Below, one piece after another: positions 34,687 through 44,189 of a DNA stretch of 64,000 nucleotides. A model generated the notes under the pieces. It saw only the letters and a list, made by a program, of their open reading frames with translations. It was not told the DNA's origin and made no database searches. Made by a program: the position numbers and the translations under genes. The DNA is from Pedobacter zeae (GTDB taxonomy: Bacteria; Bacteroidota; Bacteroidia; Sphingobacteriales; Sphingobacteriaceae), in NCBI RefSeq assembly GCF_014196715.1, contig NZ_JACIEF010000003.1, positions 711,874 to 775,873 on the forward strand. The letters run 5' to 3'. How positions within the stretch are numbered: position 1 is the stretch's first letter; every line of letters starts with the position of its first letter.

Positions 34687-35433
34687 ATGCTGAAAAAAGA
34701 ACGCCATGACTTCATTATGCGGCAGATCAATTTACACAACCGTGTATTAACGTCAGACCTCGTGCAGCTACTCAACGTCTCAGAAGATACCATTCGAAGG
34801 GATTTACAGGAACTCGTTGATGAAAACCTTTTATACAAGGTACATGGAGGTGCTTTATCCAAATCGTATCACAGTTCTTTTGATGATAGTACGGTGTATG
34901 CCCGCGATAGCAAAATTGCTATTGGTAAAAAAGCTGTCCGGCTGATAAAAGATGGCATGGTGGTTTTAACGGGCGGCGGAACAACGATTCTGGAATTTGT
35001 AAAGCGGCTTCCACAGGGGTTATCGGCCACTTTTTTTACCATTAGCCCGTTGGTGGCTGTAGAACTGGCCAAATACAACAATATTGAAGTGATTTTGATC
35101 GGCGGGTTATTCTCCAAAAACTCACAGGTTACCTATGGCGGACAGGTAATTACGCAGCTATCGGAAATAAAGGCCGATTTATGCCTGATGGGCACCAGTG
35201 CAATCCACCCGGACGAAGGCCTGACAGATACCTATTGGGAAATTAACCAGCTTAAAAAGGCCATGCTGGCCTGTGCAAAAAAAACAGCGGTACTTTGCAT
35301 TTCCGAGAAATTGGATATCGCTCTACGGTTAAGGGTTTGCCCGATAGAAAGCATCAGCTACCTGATTACTGAGCTGGATGCAGAACACGAATCGCTTTCG
35401 CGCTACCGCGAAAAGGAGCTGAATATTTTATAA
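34687..35433 (+). CDS. DeoR/GlpR-family transcriptional repressor
   Basis: 248 residues. The N-terminal DeoR helix-turn-helix (about 5-57) has TSDLVQLLNVSEDTIRRDLQEL followed by KVHGGA, the diagnostic family signature. The C-terminal sugar-phosphate-sensing domain (about 75-235) has GKKAV, LTGGGTT and ISEKLD. DeoR proteins bind tandem operators and release them with a phosphorylated sugar. It is divergent from susC2 and is the only dedicated regulator beside three SUS operons, which usually use SusR, hybrid sensors or ECF/anti-sigma pairs. It ends at a bidirectional terminator facing susD3. The ligand is unknown; an amino-sugar or hexose phosphate would fit the context. Confidence 0.92.
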   Translation: MLKKERHDFIMRQINLHNRVLTSDLVQLLNVSEDTIRRDLQELVDENLLYKVHGGALSKSYHSSFDDSTVYARDSKIAIGKKAVRLIKDGMVVLTGGGTTILEFVKRLPQGLSATFFTISPLVAVELAKYNNIEVILIGGLFSKNSQVTYGGQVITQLSEIKADLCLMGTSAIHPDEGLTDTYWEINQLKKAMLACAKKTAVLCISEKLDIALRLRVCPIESISYLITELDAEHESLSRYREKELNIL

Positions 35434-35464
35434 TCCGGTAGGATTATATTGGCAAACACCATAA

Positions 35465-35497
35465 AAAACAGTTCCGAAAATTTCCGGAACCGTTTTT
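35465..35497. terminator. Bidirectional terminator between deoR and susD3
   Basis: 13-nt arms (35464-35476 and 35485-35497), nearly perfect, with A-run on the left and T-run on the right. Lies between convergent genes. Confidence 0.85.
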
Positions 35498-35506
35498 ATC
35501 AACCTG

Positions 35507-36802
35507 CTAAAATGTTGGATCGGCAGGCGTATTGGTGTTGTTATCACGTTCCTGGAAAGGATAAGGGAAAAAGTTCCGTTTCCGGTCGGTTATTGGCTGG
35601 TTAAACCTCCTCATATCCTCAATTTTTAAACCTGATGCATATAGCTCAATCGAGCGGTGTTTGTAAATCAGATCGAGCAACTGTTGTTGCGTATAAGGGC
35701 CAACCAATGGCGGTAATGCCGCCGCTACCCCAAAAAGATCGGAGGTTTTGGTTACCACTTTGTTCAGCTCAATAAGCGAATTGGTTAGATCGGGTTGGCG
35801 GGCCAGCACTTCTGCCTTAATTAAAATGATCTCGCCGGGCAGGTAAATCGGAAACGGGCTTGCCGTTGCGGCCGCAAAACCATTCATACGCAGGGTAGCC
35901 GGATTGCCTGCCATTAAGGTATAAAAAGGGATCCTTTTATCGGCCGCATCGGGAACATTTGCCCCCGTAAGCCCCAGGTTTGCATTTACAGGCTGAAAAA
36001 CATTATTGGATGAAATAATGCTGAACAGGATGTTAGGCGAAGTCGTATCGAACTTAAAAAACGATGCCTTGGTTAAGTCAACAGCATTTGCCTCCGTTAA
36101 AGCCAGTGTGTAATTGCCAGAAAACAGTGCGTACCTTGCCTTTAGTGCATGTATGGTATTTACAATACTTACATCGGCAGGCACATTGCTTAAAAAGCTG
36201 GCCGAAATTGGATTGGCAGCAATAACGGTCAGGGCATTATCCAAAACGGCAATAGCTTTGGCAAATCCTGCAGCACGTGTAATGTAGGCCACGTTTTTCC
36301 CTGTGCCATCAGGAATTTTTTCCCAGTATTGTGCCATATTGCCGATTGCAAGGGCTTTAAATATACTCGAATAAGCGATCAATCCTGCTGCGTAGCCTTT
36401 ATCTCCCAAATTATTGGCATTGCTGATTACCAGGTCTGCATCGTACACAATCTTATTGGCGCTTGCCCAAAGGTTAAACAAAATGGTATTTGTCCCGTCA
36501 ACCGCACTGCCCCCTGTACTCAGCTGTAATTCAGGGATGTTTCCGGAATTGAGCAATCTAAATTCGTTGGTCACAAAGCCATTTGCGGCTATAGAAGTGA
36601 ACATTACCCCCGTTCTGCTCAGGCTATATACGCGTTGCAAACCAATGGCCACGGCAGTTAAGCCCTGCTGCGAACCTAAAGCCACATCGGTTTTTGCCCG
36701 TGATGGATCCTGATATTCTTTCGTACACGACGCTAAGCACAGTGTTAACAAAAATGCGAATGAGACTATTTTTGCCGAAATATGATTTCTTAAAATTTTC
36801 AT
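35507..36802 (-). CDS. SusD/RagB-family lipoprotein (susD3)
   Basis: 431 residues with a lipoprotein signal (LCLASC, Cys26). It is shorter than susD1 and susD2 but keeps helical TPR-like regions and the C-terminal EIILIKAEVLARQPDLTNSLIELNKV and RSIELYASGLKIEDMRRF blocks of the family. It follows susC3 (17-bp gap) and ends at the terminator shared with the DeoR gene. It should be a surface glycan- or peptide-binding lid of SusC3; the short size suggests a small-ligand pair, which is inference. Confidence 0.88.
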   Translation of the reverse strand: MKILRNHISAKIVSFAFLLTLCLASCTKEYQDPSRAKTDVALGSQQGLTAVAIGLQRVYSLSRTGVMFTSIAANGFVTNEFRLLNSGNIPELQLSTGGSAVDGTNTILFNLWASANKIVYDADLVISNANNLGDKGYAAGLIAYSSIFKALAIGNMAQYWEKIPDGTGKNVAYITRAAGFAKAIAVLDNALTVIAANPISASFLSNVPADVSIVNTIHALKARYALFSGNYTLALTEANAVDLTKASFFKFDTTSPNILFSIISSNNVFQPVNANLGLTGANVPDAADKRIPFYTLMAGNPATLRMNGFAAATASPFPIYLPGEIILIKAEVLARQPDLTNSLIELNKVVTKTSDLFGVAAALPPLVGPYTQQQLLDLIYKHRSIELYASGLKIEDMRRFNQPITDRKRNFFPYPFQERDNNTNTPADPTF

Positions 36803-36819
36803 AAAAATTTCTTTAGCGA

Positions 36820-39800
36820 TTATAATTTAACTTGCAAACCCAAACTAAAAGTGCGAGGAATAGGCACCGAACCAAAATCTATGTTCCTCAGGATGGTCGA
36901 TTGTCCACCCGAATTTAATTCCGGGTCGTAGCCTTTGTAATTATCCCACGAGAAGAGGTTCCTTCCGCTTACCGACACGGTAAGATCCCTTAAAAATTTG
37001 AGTTTACCCACATTGTAGCTTAACGAAATCTCCCTTAGCTTAACAAAAGATCCATCATCTATCCGCCATTCTTCAATAGCGTAAACTCCTGCCACATAAC
37101 CCCTTGGCAGCTGCCCCATCTGCTCCTGCTCGGCCACCTTACCATTTCCAACACCCTGGCGGGTACGCCAGTCGGCATTCCAGACATCACCGCCCTGAAC
37201 GGCATCAAACTGTACATGTAAACTTAGTTTTTTATAGGTAAAATCGTTCACAAACGACATGTTATAATCCGGATTCGGATTACCGATTACTTTACGCAGC
37301 GTGGTTCCTGTTGGCATGCCGTTCGCATCGCGCTGCGGCGTAAAGGTAGTAGCAGAGTTCTGAATTCCTTTCTCTATCTGAGGGATACCGGCGGCGTTGG
37401 TTAACAAACTGCCATCTGGGTTCCGGGCAAAAAAAGTTCCGTAGAAAACACCGATCGCTTCGCCATTAATAATGGCCACTGGAGCACCAGGGTTTGTACT
37501 GAACAGTCTTAAACCGCCTACATTTAATGCCTTATTCCTGTTTCTGTTGAACACTACCGCCGTATTCCATTTAAAATCTTTAGCATTAACAGGCGTTCCG
37601 TTCAGCACCAGCTCAATACCCTTGTTCCTTAACGAACCAATATTATCGAGCAGGCTGGAAAACCCGGTTGATGGAGCCTGTACACTGGCAATCAGCAGAT
37701 CGCTAACTTTCTTATTGTACCAGTTAAACTGCAGGCCCAGCCTGTTTTTAAAGAATGACAGGTCAGTTCCCAGCTCCAGTTCGCGCTGGCGCTCGGGTTT
37801 AACATTTTCGTTTGCTAAGGTAGCGCTTGAAAAAAGCGAGGCCCTGCCCAGAAACGATTGTGTAGAATAAGCATTAATCCTGTCGTAAGCCCCGATACCG
37901 GTTAAATTGCCTGATTCGCCATAAGCTGCCCTGATTTTAAAAGCATCCCACCAACCGGAAACACCTAATTTTTTCCAGTAATCGGCTGAAGAAAGCACAT
38001 AACTTACACTTCCCTTTAAATATTCCTGTGTACGGTTGGCTGCTCCAAAAACAGAAGACTGATCTACCCGCAAGGCTCCGGTAACAAACAAATGATCTTT
38101 GTATTTAAAGTTCTGTTGAATATAGCCCCCGCTAACCGAAAGTTCGGTACGGCCATCAATACTTGGCAATTGTGTTGCAGCCGCATTTACCGTTTCGATC
38201 AATGGTGCCAACCCCCTTCCGTTCACGAGTTGATACCTGGTTTTTTCATACTGGAACGAATAACCCAGCTGTGTTGTTGATGAAATCAAAGGCGATATTT
38301 TTGCCTGGTAAGTGGCATTAAACTCGTTGTTAAACTGGAAGGCATTGTTTGTTGCCGCACTGGCATAGCCGTTCAGTGTGCCGTCTAAAGCAGCCCCACC
38401 TCCATAAAAATCGGGATTTACATTATAGGCAAATGGAGGGATATAAGTTGAACCACTCTGACCCGAGTTATCAACACCCAAAGTAAAGTCTAATGTCAGG
38501 TTTTTTACCGGGTATAACTTTAAATTGGCATTGGCAATAATGCGGTTGGTTTCCTGTCGCTGTTTAATATCTTCGATAACCGAAACCGGGTTTACCCTGC
38601 CGCGCTCGCCCACTGCGAGTAAATTACCATTAGCATCCCGTGCAAAAATATCGTGAAAGTTACCAATGATGGTTACCGAGTTCATTGGGGAGAAGAATGA
38701 GTTTCCATCCGGCTTTTCGTTGGCAGAACTGCGGATATAATTTAACCCGGCACTCAGTTTTGCCCATTCGGTAATTTTCTGATCGATATTTGCCCTGAAA
38801 TTGTAGCGTGTAAAGTCGGTATTTTTAATAATCCCCTGGTTACTGAAATAAGCCGCTGAGGTATAATATTTTGTGTTTTCGTTACCACCTGAAACAGAAA
38901 TGGTATTATCGGTACCTGTAGCCGGCCGGAAGATATAATCCTGGTAGTTGTAACGGGTTACCGGTGTAGTATTGGTGAGCAAAGCCGGTGGATCGCCTGC
39001 GGTTTGGATCACGTCCTGTGTGAAAGAATTAACCGACCCTCCAAATTTCACCGGCGATTGGTTAACTTCGATCTCCTTACGTAAATGACTTAAAATTAAG
39101 CTGGTGCTAAAATTAACCTGTGCTGCACCGCTTACTCCTTTTTTGGTAAAAATCTGGATTACCCCAGAATTTGCCCTCGAACCGTAAATGGCCGCAGCGG
39201 CTGCTCCGTTTAAAACCTCGATCCGTTCAATATCTGCCGGATTAATATCCACCATTCTATTTTGGCCGATACTGCCAACCTGGGTACCATTATTAACATT
39301 ATCGTAGTTGGATGAGGTATTGGTAACCCTTGTGGTCGAATTGTTTACGATTACCCCATCAATAATGTAAAGTGGCTCTGATGATGAGTTTACCGAACTG
39401 ATTCCCCTTAAACGAACCGACAAACCACCAGCAGGATCGCCCGAATTCTGACTGATCTGTGCACCGGCGGTTTTACCCTGCAGCGAGGAGAGTACGTTGC
39501 CGCTCGGTGCCTTATTCAGGTCGTCGCCTTTAACGGTGCTCACATAACTTCCCAGTTCTTTCCTCGTGGTGCCCTGCGATGTTCCGGTAACAATTACCTC
39601 ATCCAATCCAACAGCATCGGCATTTAGGGCAGCACTTAAAGCCACCTGATCGCTGCTGCCAAGATCAAGAGCCTGTACTTTACTTTTGTAACCCACGTAA
39701 GAAAACTGGACCTGGTATTTACCCGGGATCAGATCAACCGCAAAGGTATAGCCTCCGTTACTATTGGTACTGGTTGCTAAACTCGTGTTGAGGATTTTAA

Positions 39801-39966
39801 CCACAACGCCCGGAATAGCTTCGTTATTGGCGGCATCGGTCACTTTTCCGCTAATGTTATAACGCTTGTTCTGTGCCTGTACCGTTCCCGAAAACAGGAG
39901 CAACAGAAATGGGATCAACAAAATTGCAAAAAATCCTGTCGACCATTTGAGGTAACTTTTTTCCAT
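36820..39966 (-). CDS. SusC/RagA TonB-dependent transporter (susC3)
   Basis: 1048 residues with a signal peptide (about 8-31, ending TVQAQ). A beta-sandwich regulatory domain (YNISGKVTDAANNEAIPGVVVK) is followed by LDEVIVTGTS, a plug with LQGKTAGAQISQNSGDPAGG and a barrel ending FSLGLQVKL. It is more distant from susC1 and susC2 than those are from each other. It is cotranscribed with susD3. Only one CGCA half-site (ACCGCA at 40018-40023) lies upstream at a position similar to the DeoR candidates, so shared control is doubtful. Adjacent anmK raises the possibility that it imports amino-sugar or peptidoglycan fragments. Confidence 0.93.
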   Translation of the reverse strand: MEKSYLKWSTGFFAILLIPFLLLLFSGTVQAQNKRYNISGKVTDAANNEAIPGVVVKILNTSLATSTNSNGGYTFAVDLIPGKYQVQFSYVGYKSKVQALDLGSSDQVALSAALNADAVGLDEVIVTGTSQGTTRKELGSYVSTVKGDDLNKAPSGNVLSSLQGKTAGAQISQNSGDPAGGLSVRLRGISSVNSSSEPLYIIDGVIVNNSTTRVTNTSSNYDNVNNGTQVGSIGQNRMVDINPADIERIEVLNGAAAAAIYGSRANSGVIQIFTKKGVSGAAQVNFSTSLILSHLRKEIEVNQSPVKFGGSVNSFTQDVIQTAGDPPALLTNTTPVTRYNYQDYIFRPATGTDNTISVSGGNENTKYYTSAAYFSNQGIIKNTDFTRYNFRANIDQKITEWAKLSAGLNYIRSSANEKPDGNSFFSPMNSVTIIGNFHDIFARDANGNLLAVGERGRVNPVSVIEDIKQRQETNRIIANANLKLYPVKNLTLDFTLGVDNSGQSGSTYIPPFAYNVNPDFYGGGAALDGTLNGYASAATNNAFQFNNEFNATYQAKISPLISSTTQLGYSFQYEKTRYQLVNGRGLAPLIETVNAAATQLPSIDGRTELSVSGGYIQQNFKYKDHLFVTGALRVDQSSVFGAANRTQEYLKGSVSYVLSSADYWKKLGVSGWWDAFKIRAAYGESGNLTGIGAYDRINAYSTQSFLGRASLFSSATLANENVKPERQRELELGTDLSFFKNRLGLQFNWYNKKVSDLLIASVQAPSTGFSSLLDNIGSLRNKGIELVLNGTPVNAKDFKWNTAVVFNRNRNKALNVGGLRLFSTNPGAPVAIINGEAIGVFYGTFFARNPDGSLLTNAAGIPQIEKGIQNSATTFTPQRDANGMPTGTTLRKVIGNPNPDYNMSFVNDFTYKKLSLHVQFDAVQGGDVWNADWRTRQGVGNGKVAEQEQMGQLPRGYVAGVYAIEEWRIDDGSFVKLREISLSYNVGKLKFLRDLTVSVSGRNLFSWDNYKGYDPELNSGGQSTILRNIDFGSVPIPRTFSLGLQVKL

Positions 39967-40080
39967 AAAATTTGGTTTTGTGTTAGAAGCTTAGTGTTAA
40001 AACAAATTTAACAAAATACCGCACAAAGAATATTGAAAGCTTATAAAGTTGAAATTAATGCTTCATTCCGGATTCGAGAT

Positions 40081-41283
40081 TTACTCCGGCAAGCTAATTT
40101 TTCCCATGCAAACAGAAGGCACACCTTGCCGGTTGCCAAAATCGATCGGTTCTCCGCATAAGGTCTCATTCGCCAAAACCGCAAATAAAACAGCCTCTTT
40201 TGCATCAGGATTAATGTTTAAATCGTCAGTGGTAAGGAATCTGCACAAAGGCAGCCTGGTTCGGAGCAGCTGAACAAGCAACGGATTGTGCATACCGCCA
40301 CCACTCATAAAAACCTGTGCTTTAGCCTCATCCCCAAAACAACGTTTTATCGCATGTACAATGGTTTCTGCCGAAAAATGGCATAGAGTAGCCATTACCT
40401 CCTCTTTGCTGAGGTTTGTGGTTGAAGATTTTTCCTGAGCCTTAGTTAAATATTCCAGGTTAAATAGTTCCGGCCCTGTGGTTTTAGGGAAATCCAGGTC
40501 AAAAAAATCGCATTCCAGCAAAGCCGACAGGAGTTTGGAATTCGAATGGCCATTCAATGCAACCGCAGCATCTTTGTCATAAAACCGGTTAAAATACTTT
40601 TGCATGTACTGGTCCATCAGGGTATTGCCAGGCCCCACATCCGTCGAAAAAACTTCGCTGGCCTCCATATTTGCCGGTAAGTAAGTGAAATTTGCGATAC
40701 CACCAATATTCAACATTACCCGGTTCTCGCCAGCCTCCGAAAACATTAAGTAATCGCCATATACAGCTAAAGGAGCGCCTTCGCCGCCCGCTGCCAAATG
40801 TTTCTGCCGAAAATCAGAAAGGGTAATAATCCCTGTTTTAACCGCAATATGGTCTCCATCACCAATCTGTAATGTGCCATTAGGATAGTCAGCCAACTGG
40901 TGCAAAGATTTTGGTGCGTGGAAAATGGTTTGTCCGTGGCTGGCAATAAAATCTATATCCCCGTTCTTATATCCCCATTCTTTTAAGGCTTCATTGATCA
41001 GTTGAGCATGAACATTTGCAATGTGCTCATTCATCAGGCAAACCAATTGTAAATCGACCTCTTTTTTAGAAAAAATCGCCTTTATTTTTGCCCTGAAATC
41101 TGCTGTATAATCGCCGGTTTTAAATTTTAAAAGCCTGACATCAGTTTCTGCACCGCTTTTTTTAACCGAACACAGGGCAATATCCAGGCCATCCATAGAA
41201 GTTCCACTCATCAATCCGATAATTAAACGTTCTGACTTGCCTGCTTTGGAGTATAACTTTTGGATCTGCCTGTTCATATTCAT
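40081..41283 (-). CDS. anmK: Anhydro-N-acetylmuramic acid kinase
   Basis: 400 residues, matching AnmK. The ATP-binding opening is GLMSGTSMDGLDIALC (about 23-38), and TDVGPGNTLMDQY and MSGGGMHNP are also conserved. AnmK opens and phosphorylates 1,6-anhydro-MurNAc to MurNAc-6-phosphate during cell-wall recycling in the cytoplasm. It lies between susC3-susD3 and the divergent NagB/PIG-L gene, in a neighbourhood of amino-sugar genes. murQ, the usual next step, is not in the window. ATG at 41283 or 41277 are both possible. Confidence 0.93.
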   Translation of the reverse strand: MNMNRQIQKLYSKAGKSERLIIGLMSGTSMDGLDIALCSVKKSGAETDVRLLKFKTGDYTADFRAKIKAIFSKKEVDLQLVCLMNEHIANVHAQLINEALKEWGYKNGDIDFIASHGQTIFHAPKSLHQLADYPNGTLQIGDGDHIAVKTGIITLSDFRQKHLAAGGEGAPLAVYGDYLMFSEAGENRVMLNIGGIANFTYLPANMEASEVFSTDVGPGNTLMDQYMQKYFNRFYDKDAAVALNGHSNSKLLSALLECDFFDLDFPKTTGPELFNLEYLTKAQEKSSTTNLSKEEVMATLCHFSAETIVHAIKRCFGDEAKAQVFMSGGGMHNPLLVQLLRTRLPLCRFLTTDDLNINPDAKEAVLFAVLANETLCGEPIDFGNRQGVPSVCMGKISLPE

Positions 41284-41364
41284 TTTTTAGATTAAATGGA
41301 TCAAACGTTTGTCTGCCCCCATAATTGAATTTTATGTAAATACTTGCGATAAATGTAAATAACC

Positions 41365-41398
41365 TTTGGTAGAAATTGGGCATAACTCTCTATATTTA
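41365..41398 (+). promoter_or_regulatory. Promoter candidate for the NagB/PIG-L gene
   Basis: TTTG at 41365-41368, a 22-nt spacer, then TATATTTA at 41391-41398, one base off TAnnTTTG, followed by a ~30-nt leader. Confidence 0.5.
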
Positions 41399-41430
41399 CT
41401 GCTCCGTACATTAAAATCCATATAAAAAAA

Positions 41431-43356
41431 ATGGCTAGATTAAATTTACTGGAGGAGACACGTTTCGAAAAATTACCCGTAAGCGTGTTCGAAAATCCAA
41501 AAGTTGCTTCAATTAATGTGGCACATCGCATTGCCGAGCTCATTAAATCAAAACAAGCAAACAACGCACCTGCAGTACTGGGCTTAGCAACAGGTGTTAC
41601 CCCAATTGCAGTTTATGCCGAACTGGTTAGACTGCACAAAGAAGAGGGCTTAAGTTTTAAAAACGTAATTACTTTTAACCTGGATGAATACTATCCGATG
41701 GCGCCAACCTCGGCACAGAGTTACGTTACGTTTATGAACGAAAACCTTTTCAATCATATCGATATCGATAGAAAAAATGTTCACATCCCTGACGGAACGC
41801 TAGAACTGGAAGACATTCCGGCTTTTTGCCTGGAATATGAGAAGAAAATCGGCGATCTTGGTGGTCTTGATATCCAGATTTTAGGAATCGGCCGTACCGG
41901 TCACATCGGATTTAACGAGCCGGGCTCCGCACCAAATTCCGGTACCCGTTTAGTAACCTTAGATGATTTAACACGCCGTGATGCTGCACGCGATTTCGGA
42001 GGAAAAAGCTTTGTGCCAACCAAAGCCATCACCATGGGTATTGGCACCATTTTTAAAGCAAGGGAAATTATATTGATGGCCTGGAGCCGTAAAAAAGCTT
42101 CGATCATTAAAAAAGCGGTTGAAGGCGAAATTTCGGGAGAAGTACCGGCAACCTACCTGCAGCTTTCTGACCATGTAGAGTTTATCCTCGATGTACCTGC
42201 AGCTTCAGAACTGACCCGTTTTGATACCCCTTGGCTGGTTAAAGATTGTGTCTGGACCGATGCCCTGATCCGTAAAGCGGTAATCTGGTTGGCCAACACC
42301 CTTAAAAAACCGATCTTAAAATTAACAGAAGACGATTATAATAACAATGGTATGGCGCAGCTGGCTACCGAAAAAGGGCCGGTTTACAACATCAATATCC
42401 ATATTTTTAATAAATTACAGCATACCATTACCGGATGGCCGGGAGGGAAACCAAATGCCGACGATTCTCAACGTCCGGAAAGGGCCGAACCGGCAAGAAA
42501 ACGTGTAATTATCTTCTCCCCACACCCTGATGATGATGTAATTTCGATGGGTGGAACTTTCCTGCGCCTTGTTGATCAGAAACACGACGTACACGTGGCC
42601 TACCAAACTTCGGGAAATACAGCCGTTTGGGACGATGATGCCCTTCGTTTTGTGGAGTTCAACGTAGATTTTACCGAAAAAATGGGTATGGATAATACGC
42701 AATTAAAGGAGCTTTATAACAAAATGAGAGCCTTTATTGAGCAGAAAAAACCAAACCAGGTTGATACACCGGAAATTCAAACCGTTAAGGGATTGATCAG
42801 AAAGGGTGAAGCCATTGCCGGGGCAAGGTATTGCGGCCTTGAAGATGACCATATCCATTTTCAGGCGCTTCCATTTTACGAAAGTGGCAAGGTACAGAAA
42901 AACCCGGTAACGGATGCGGATATCGAACTTACCATAGAACTTTTGCAAAAAGTGAAACCTCATCAGGTTTACGCTGCCGGCGATTTTGAAGATCCTCACG
43001 GCACGCATATCGTTTGCTTCAATATTATTTTAGAAGCTTTAAAACGCCTGCGCAAAACCGAAGCCTGGGCGCAAGATTGCTGGTTATGGATGTACCGCGG
43101 TGCCTGGCATGAATTTGAAACCTACGAAATCGAAATGGCGGTCCCAATTTCGCCGCAAGAGCTGGAGCGCAAGAGAAATGCGATCTTTAAACACCAAAGT
43201 CAAAAAGACAAAGCTGTTTTCCCTGGCGACGATTCAAGAGAGTTCTGGCAACGGGCTGAAGACCGTAACCGTGATACGGCAAAAGCTTATGATGAGCTCG
43301 GGCTGGCAGAGTACGAAGCAATGGAAGCGTTTGTCCGCTGGAAATTTGAAGACTAG
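41431..43356 (+). CDS. Glucosamine-6-phosphate deaminase-like / PIG-L (LmbE) deacetylase fusion
   Basis: 641 residues in two enzyme halves. The N-terminal NagB-like domain (about 15-270) has LATGVTP, FNLDEYYP with the catalytic Asp, and GIGRTGHIGFNEPGS, as in glucosamine-6-phosphate deaminase. The C-terminal LmbE/PIG-L domain (about 350-640) opens with IIFSPHPDDDVISMGG, the zinc-binding motif, with further EDPHGTH. PIG-L enzymes remove acetyl groups from GlcNAc-containing substrates. The same architecture is common in Bacteroidota and is known by name in databases as NagB-like, but its real reaction is not established. A deacetylase feeding a deaminase would turn a GlcNAc derivative into fructose-6-phosphate. 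It has its own promoter and terminator and is divergent from anmK. Confidence 0.88.
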   Translation: MARLNLLEETRFEKLPVSVFENPKVASINVAHRIAELIKSKQANNAPAVLGLATGVTPIAVYAELVRLHKEEGLSFKNVITFNLDEYYPMAPTSAQSYVTFMNENLFNHIDIDRKNVHIPDGTLELEDIPAFCLEYEKKIGDLGGLDIQILGIGRTGHIGFNEPGSAPNSGTRLVTLDDLTRRDAARDFGGKSFVPTKAITMGIGTIFKAREIILMAWSRKKASIIKKAVEGEISGEVPATYLQLSDHVEFILDVPAASELTRFDTPWLVKDCVWTDALIRKAVIWLANTLKKPILKLTEDDYNNNGMAQLATEKGPVYNINIHIFNKLQHTITGWPGGKPNADDSQRPERAEPARKRVIIFSPHPDDDVISMGGTFLRLVDQKHDVHVAYQTSGNTAVWDDDALRFVEFNVDFTEKMGMDNTQLKELYNKMRAFIEQKKPNQVDTPEIQTVKGLIRKGEAIAGARYCGLEDDHIHFQALPFYESGKVQKNPVTDADIELTIELLQKVKPHQVYAAGDFEDPHGTHIVCFNIILEALKRLRKTEAWAQDCWLWMYRGAWHEFETYEIEMAVPISPQELERKRNAIFKHQSQKDKAVFPGDDSREFWQRAEDRNRDTAKAYDELGLAEYEAMEAFVRWKFED

Positions 43357-43370
43357 TTTTAAAATAAATC

Positions 43371-43404
43371 AAACCTGCTTTGTTCGCTCAAAGCAGGTTT
43401 TTTT
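43371..43404 (+). terminator. Terminator of the NagB/PIG-L gene
   Basis: 11-bp perfect stem (43371-43381 with 43390-43400), 8-nt loop, then a T-run. Confidence 0.92.
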
Positions 43405-43410
43405 GGCTAG

Positions 43411-43454
43411 CCTCCGAAGTCTAAAAAGCCCAGGATGTGGCAAGACTTCGGAGG
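43411..43454. repeat. REP-like hairpin, left of RAYT
   Basis: 12-bp perfect arms CCTCCGAAGTCT (43411-43422) and AGACTTCGGAGG (43443-43454), 20-nt loop with an inner GCC...GGC pair. Same family as the hairpins at 44050 and 59786. Confidence 0.75.
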
Positions 43455-43531
43455 TTTAACATTCAAAAAATATACTTATATTTCAATAAAATTAGCCATC
43501 CCTATTACACAATTATTCAAACCATTAGAAT

Positions 43532-44038
43532 ATGAAAATAGAGGAAGGTTGCCGCTATCACATTTACAACAGAGGAAACAATAAGGGTAAAATCTTTTTT
43601 GACGATAGAAATTATCATTTCTTCTTAATGCAGTTCAAAAAATATATTATTCCATATGTAGATATTTTTGCTTACTGCTTAATGCCAAATCACTTTCATT
43701 TTTTCATCAGGGTAAACGATAAATTCAATTTCGAAAAAGGAATTAAAAACATGCTTATTTCTTACGTTAAAGCAATAAACCTAAGTTACAATAGAGTTGG
43801 AGGCTTGTTTCAAGGGAGGTATAAAGTAAAAAAAGTTGATTCTGAAGCTTATTATACGAGAATCATAACTTATATTCATCAAAACCCATGCGTTTCAAAA
43901 CTAGTTGAGAAAATGGAAGATTATAAATATTCTTCCTTTAATTCTTATCTATCTAACAAGCCAACTTTAATCAATAGGTCAGAAGTTTTAGAATGGTTCG
44001 GAGGACTATCAGGATTTATATCCGATCATAAAATCTAA
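43532..44038 (+). CDS. REP-associated tyrosine transposase (RAYT, IS200-like Y1)
   Basis: 168 residues with the single-strand HUH nuclease fold of the Y1 transposase family. The HUH motif is HFHFF (54-58, in MPNHFHFFIRV). SYNRVGGLFQGRYK (about 85-98) carries the likely catalytic Tyr and the RAYT-type GRYK block, and ITYIHQNP is typical. It lacks a partner tnpB. It is flanked on both sides by REP-like hairpins with ACTTC(C/A)GAAGT arms, the arrangement expected of RAYT genes that act on REP sequences. It interrupts an amino-sugar gene group between the NagB/PIG-L terminator and nagX. Probably single-copy and domesticated rather than freely mobile; activity unknown. Confidence 0.9.
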   Translation: MKIEEGCRYHIYNRGNNKGKIFFDDRNYHFFLMQFKKYIIPYVDIFAYCLMPNHFHFFIRVNDKFNFEKGIKNMLISYVKAINLSYNRVGGLFQGRYKVKKVDSEAYYTRIITYIHQNPCVSKLVEKMEDYKYSSFNSYLSNKPTLINRSEVLEWFGGLSGFISDHKI

Positions 44039-44049
44039 AGGCCCTGACT

Positions 44050-44096
44050 AACTTCCGAAGTACAACCTGCCCATTGGCCTTTGAGACTTCAGAAGT
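44050..44096. repeat. REP-like hairpin, right of RAYT
   Basis: Arms 44050-44061 (AACTTCCGAAGT) and 44085-44096 (ACTTCAGAAGTT) with one mismatch and a 23-nt loop with an inner GCC...GGC pair. Mirrors the left hairpin. Confidence 0.7.
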
Positions 44097-44189
44097 TTCT
44101 CACACCGCCTCCTTCCTCCAACTTCTTATTTATTTCTCATTCTAAAAACAATACTCTAAATTAGTTTACTGAACCCAAACAAGCTAACC

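Noticed and set aside
40018..40023. Possible DeoR half-site before susC3
   Set aside because: There is only one ACCGCA, without the second copy 10 bp away, so it is weaker than the susC1 and susC2 sites.
43100..43459. Second frame in the PIG-L region running into the REP hairpin
   Set aside because: It is a shadow of the PIG-L frame and crosses its terminator.
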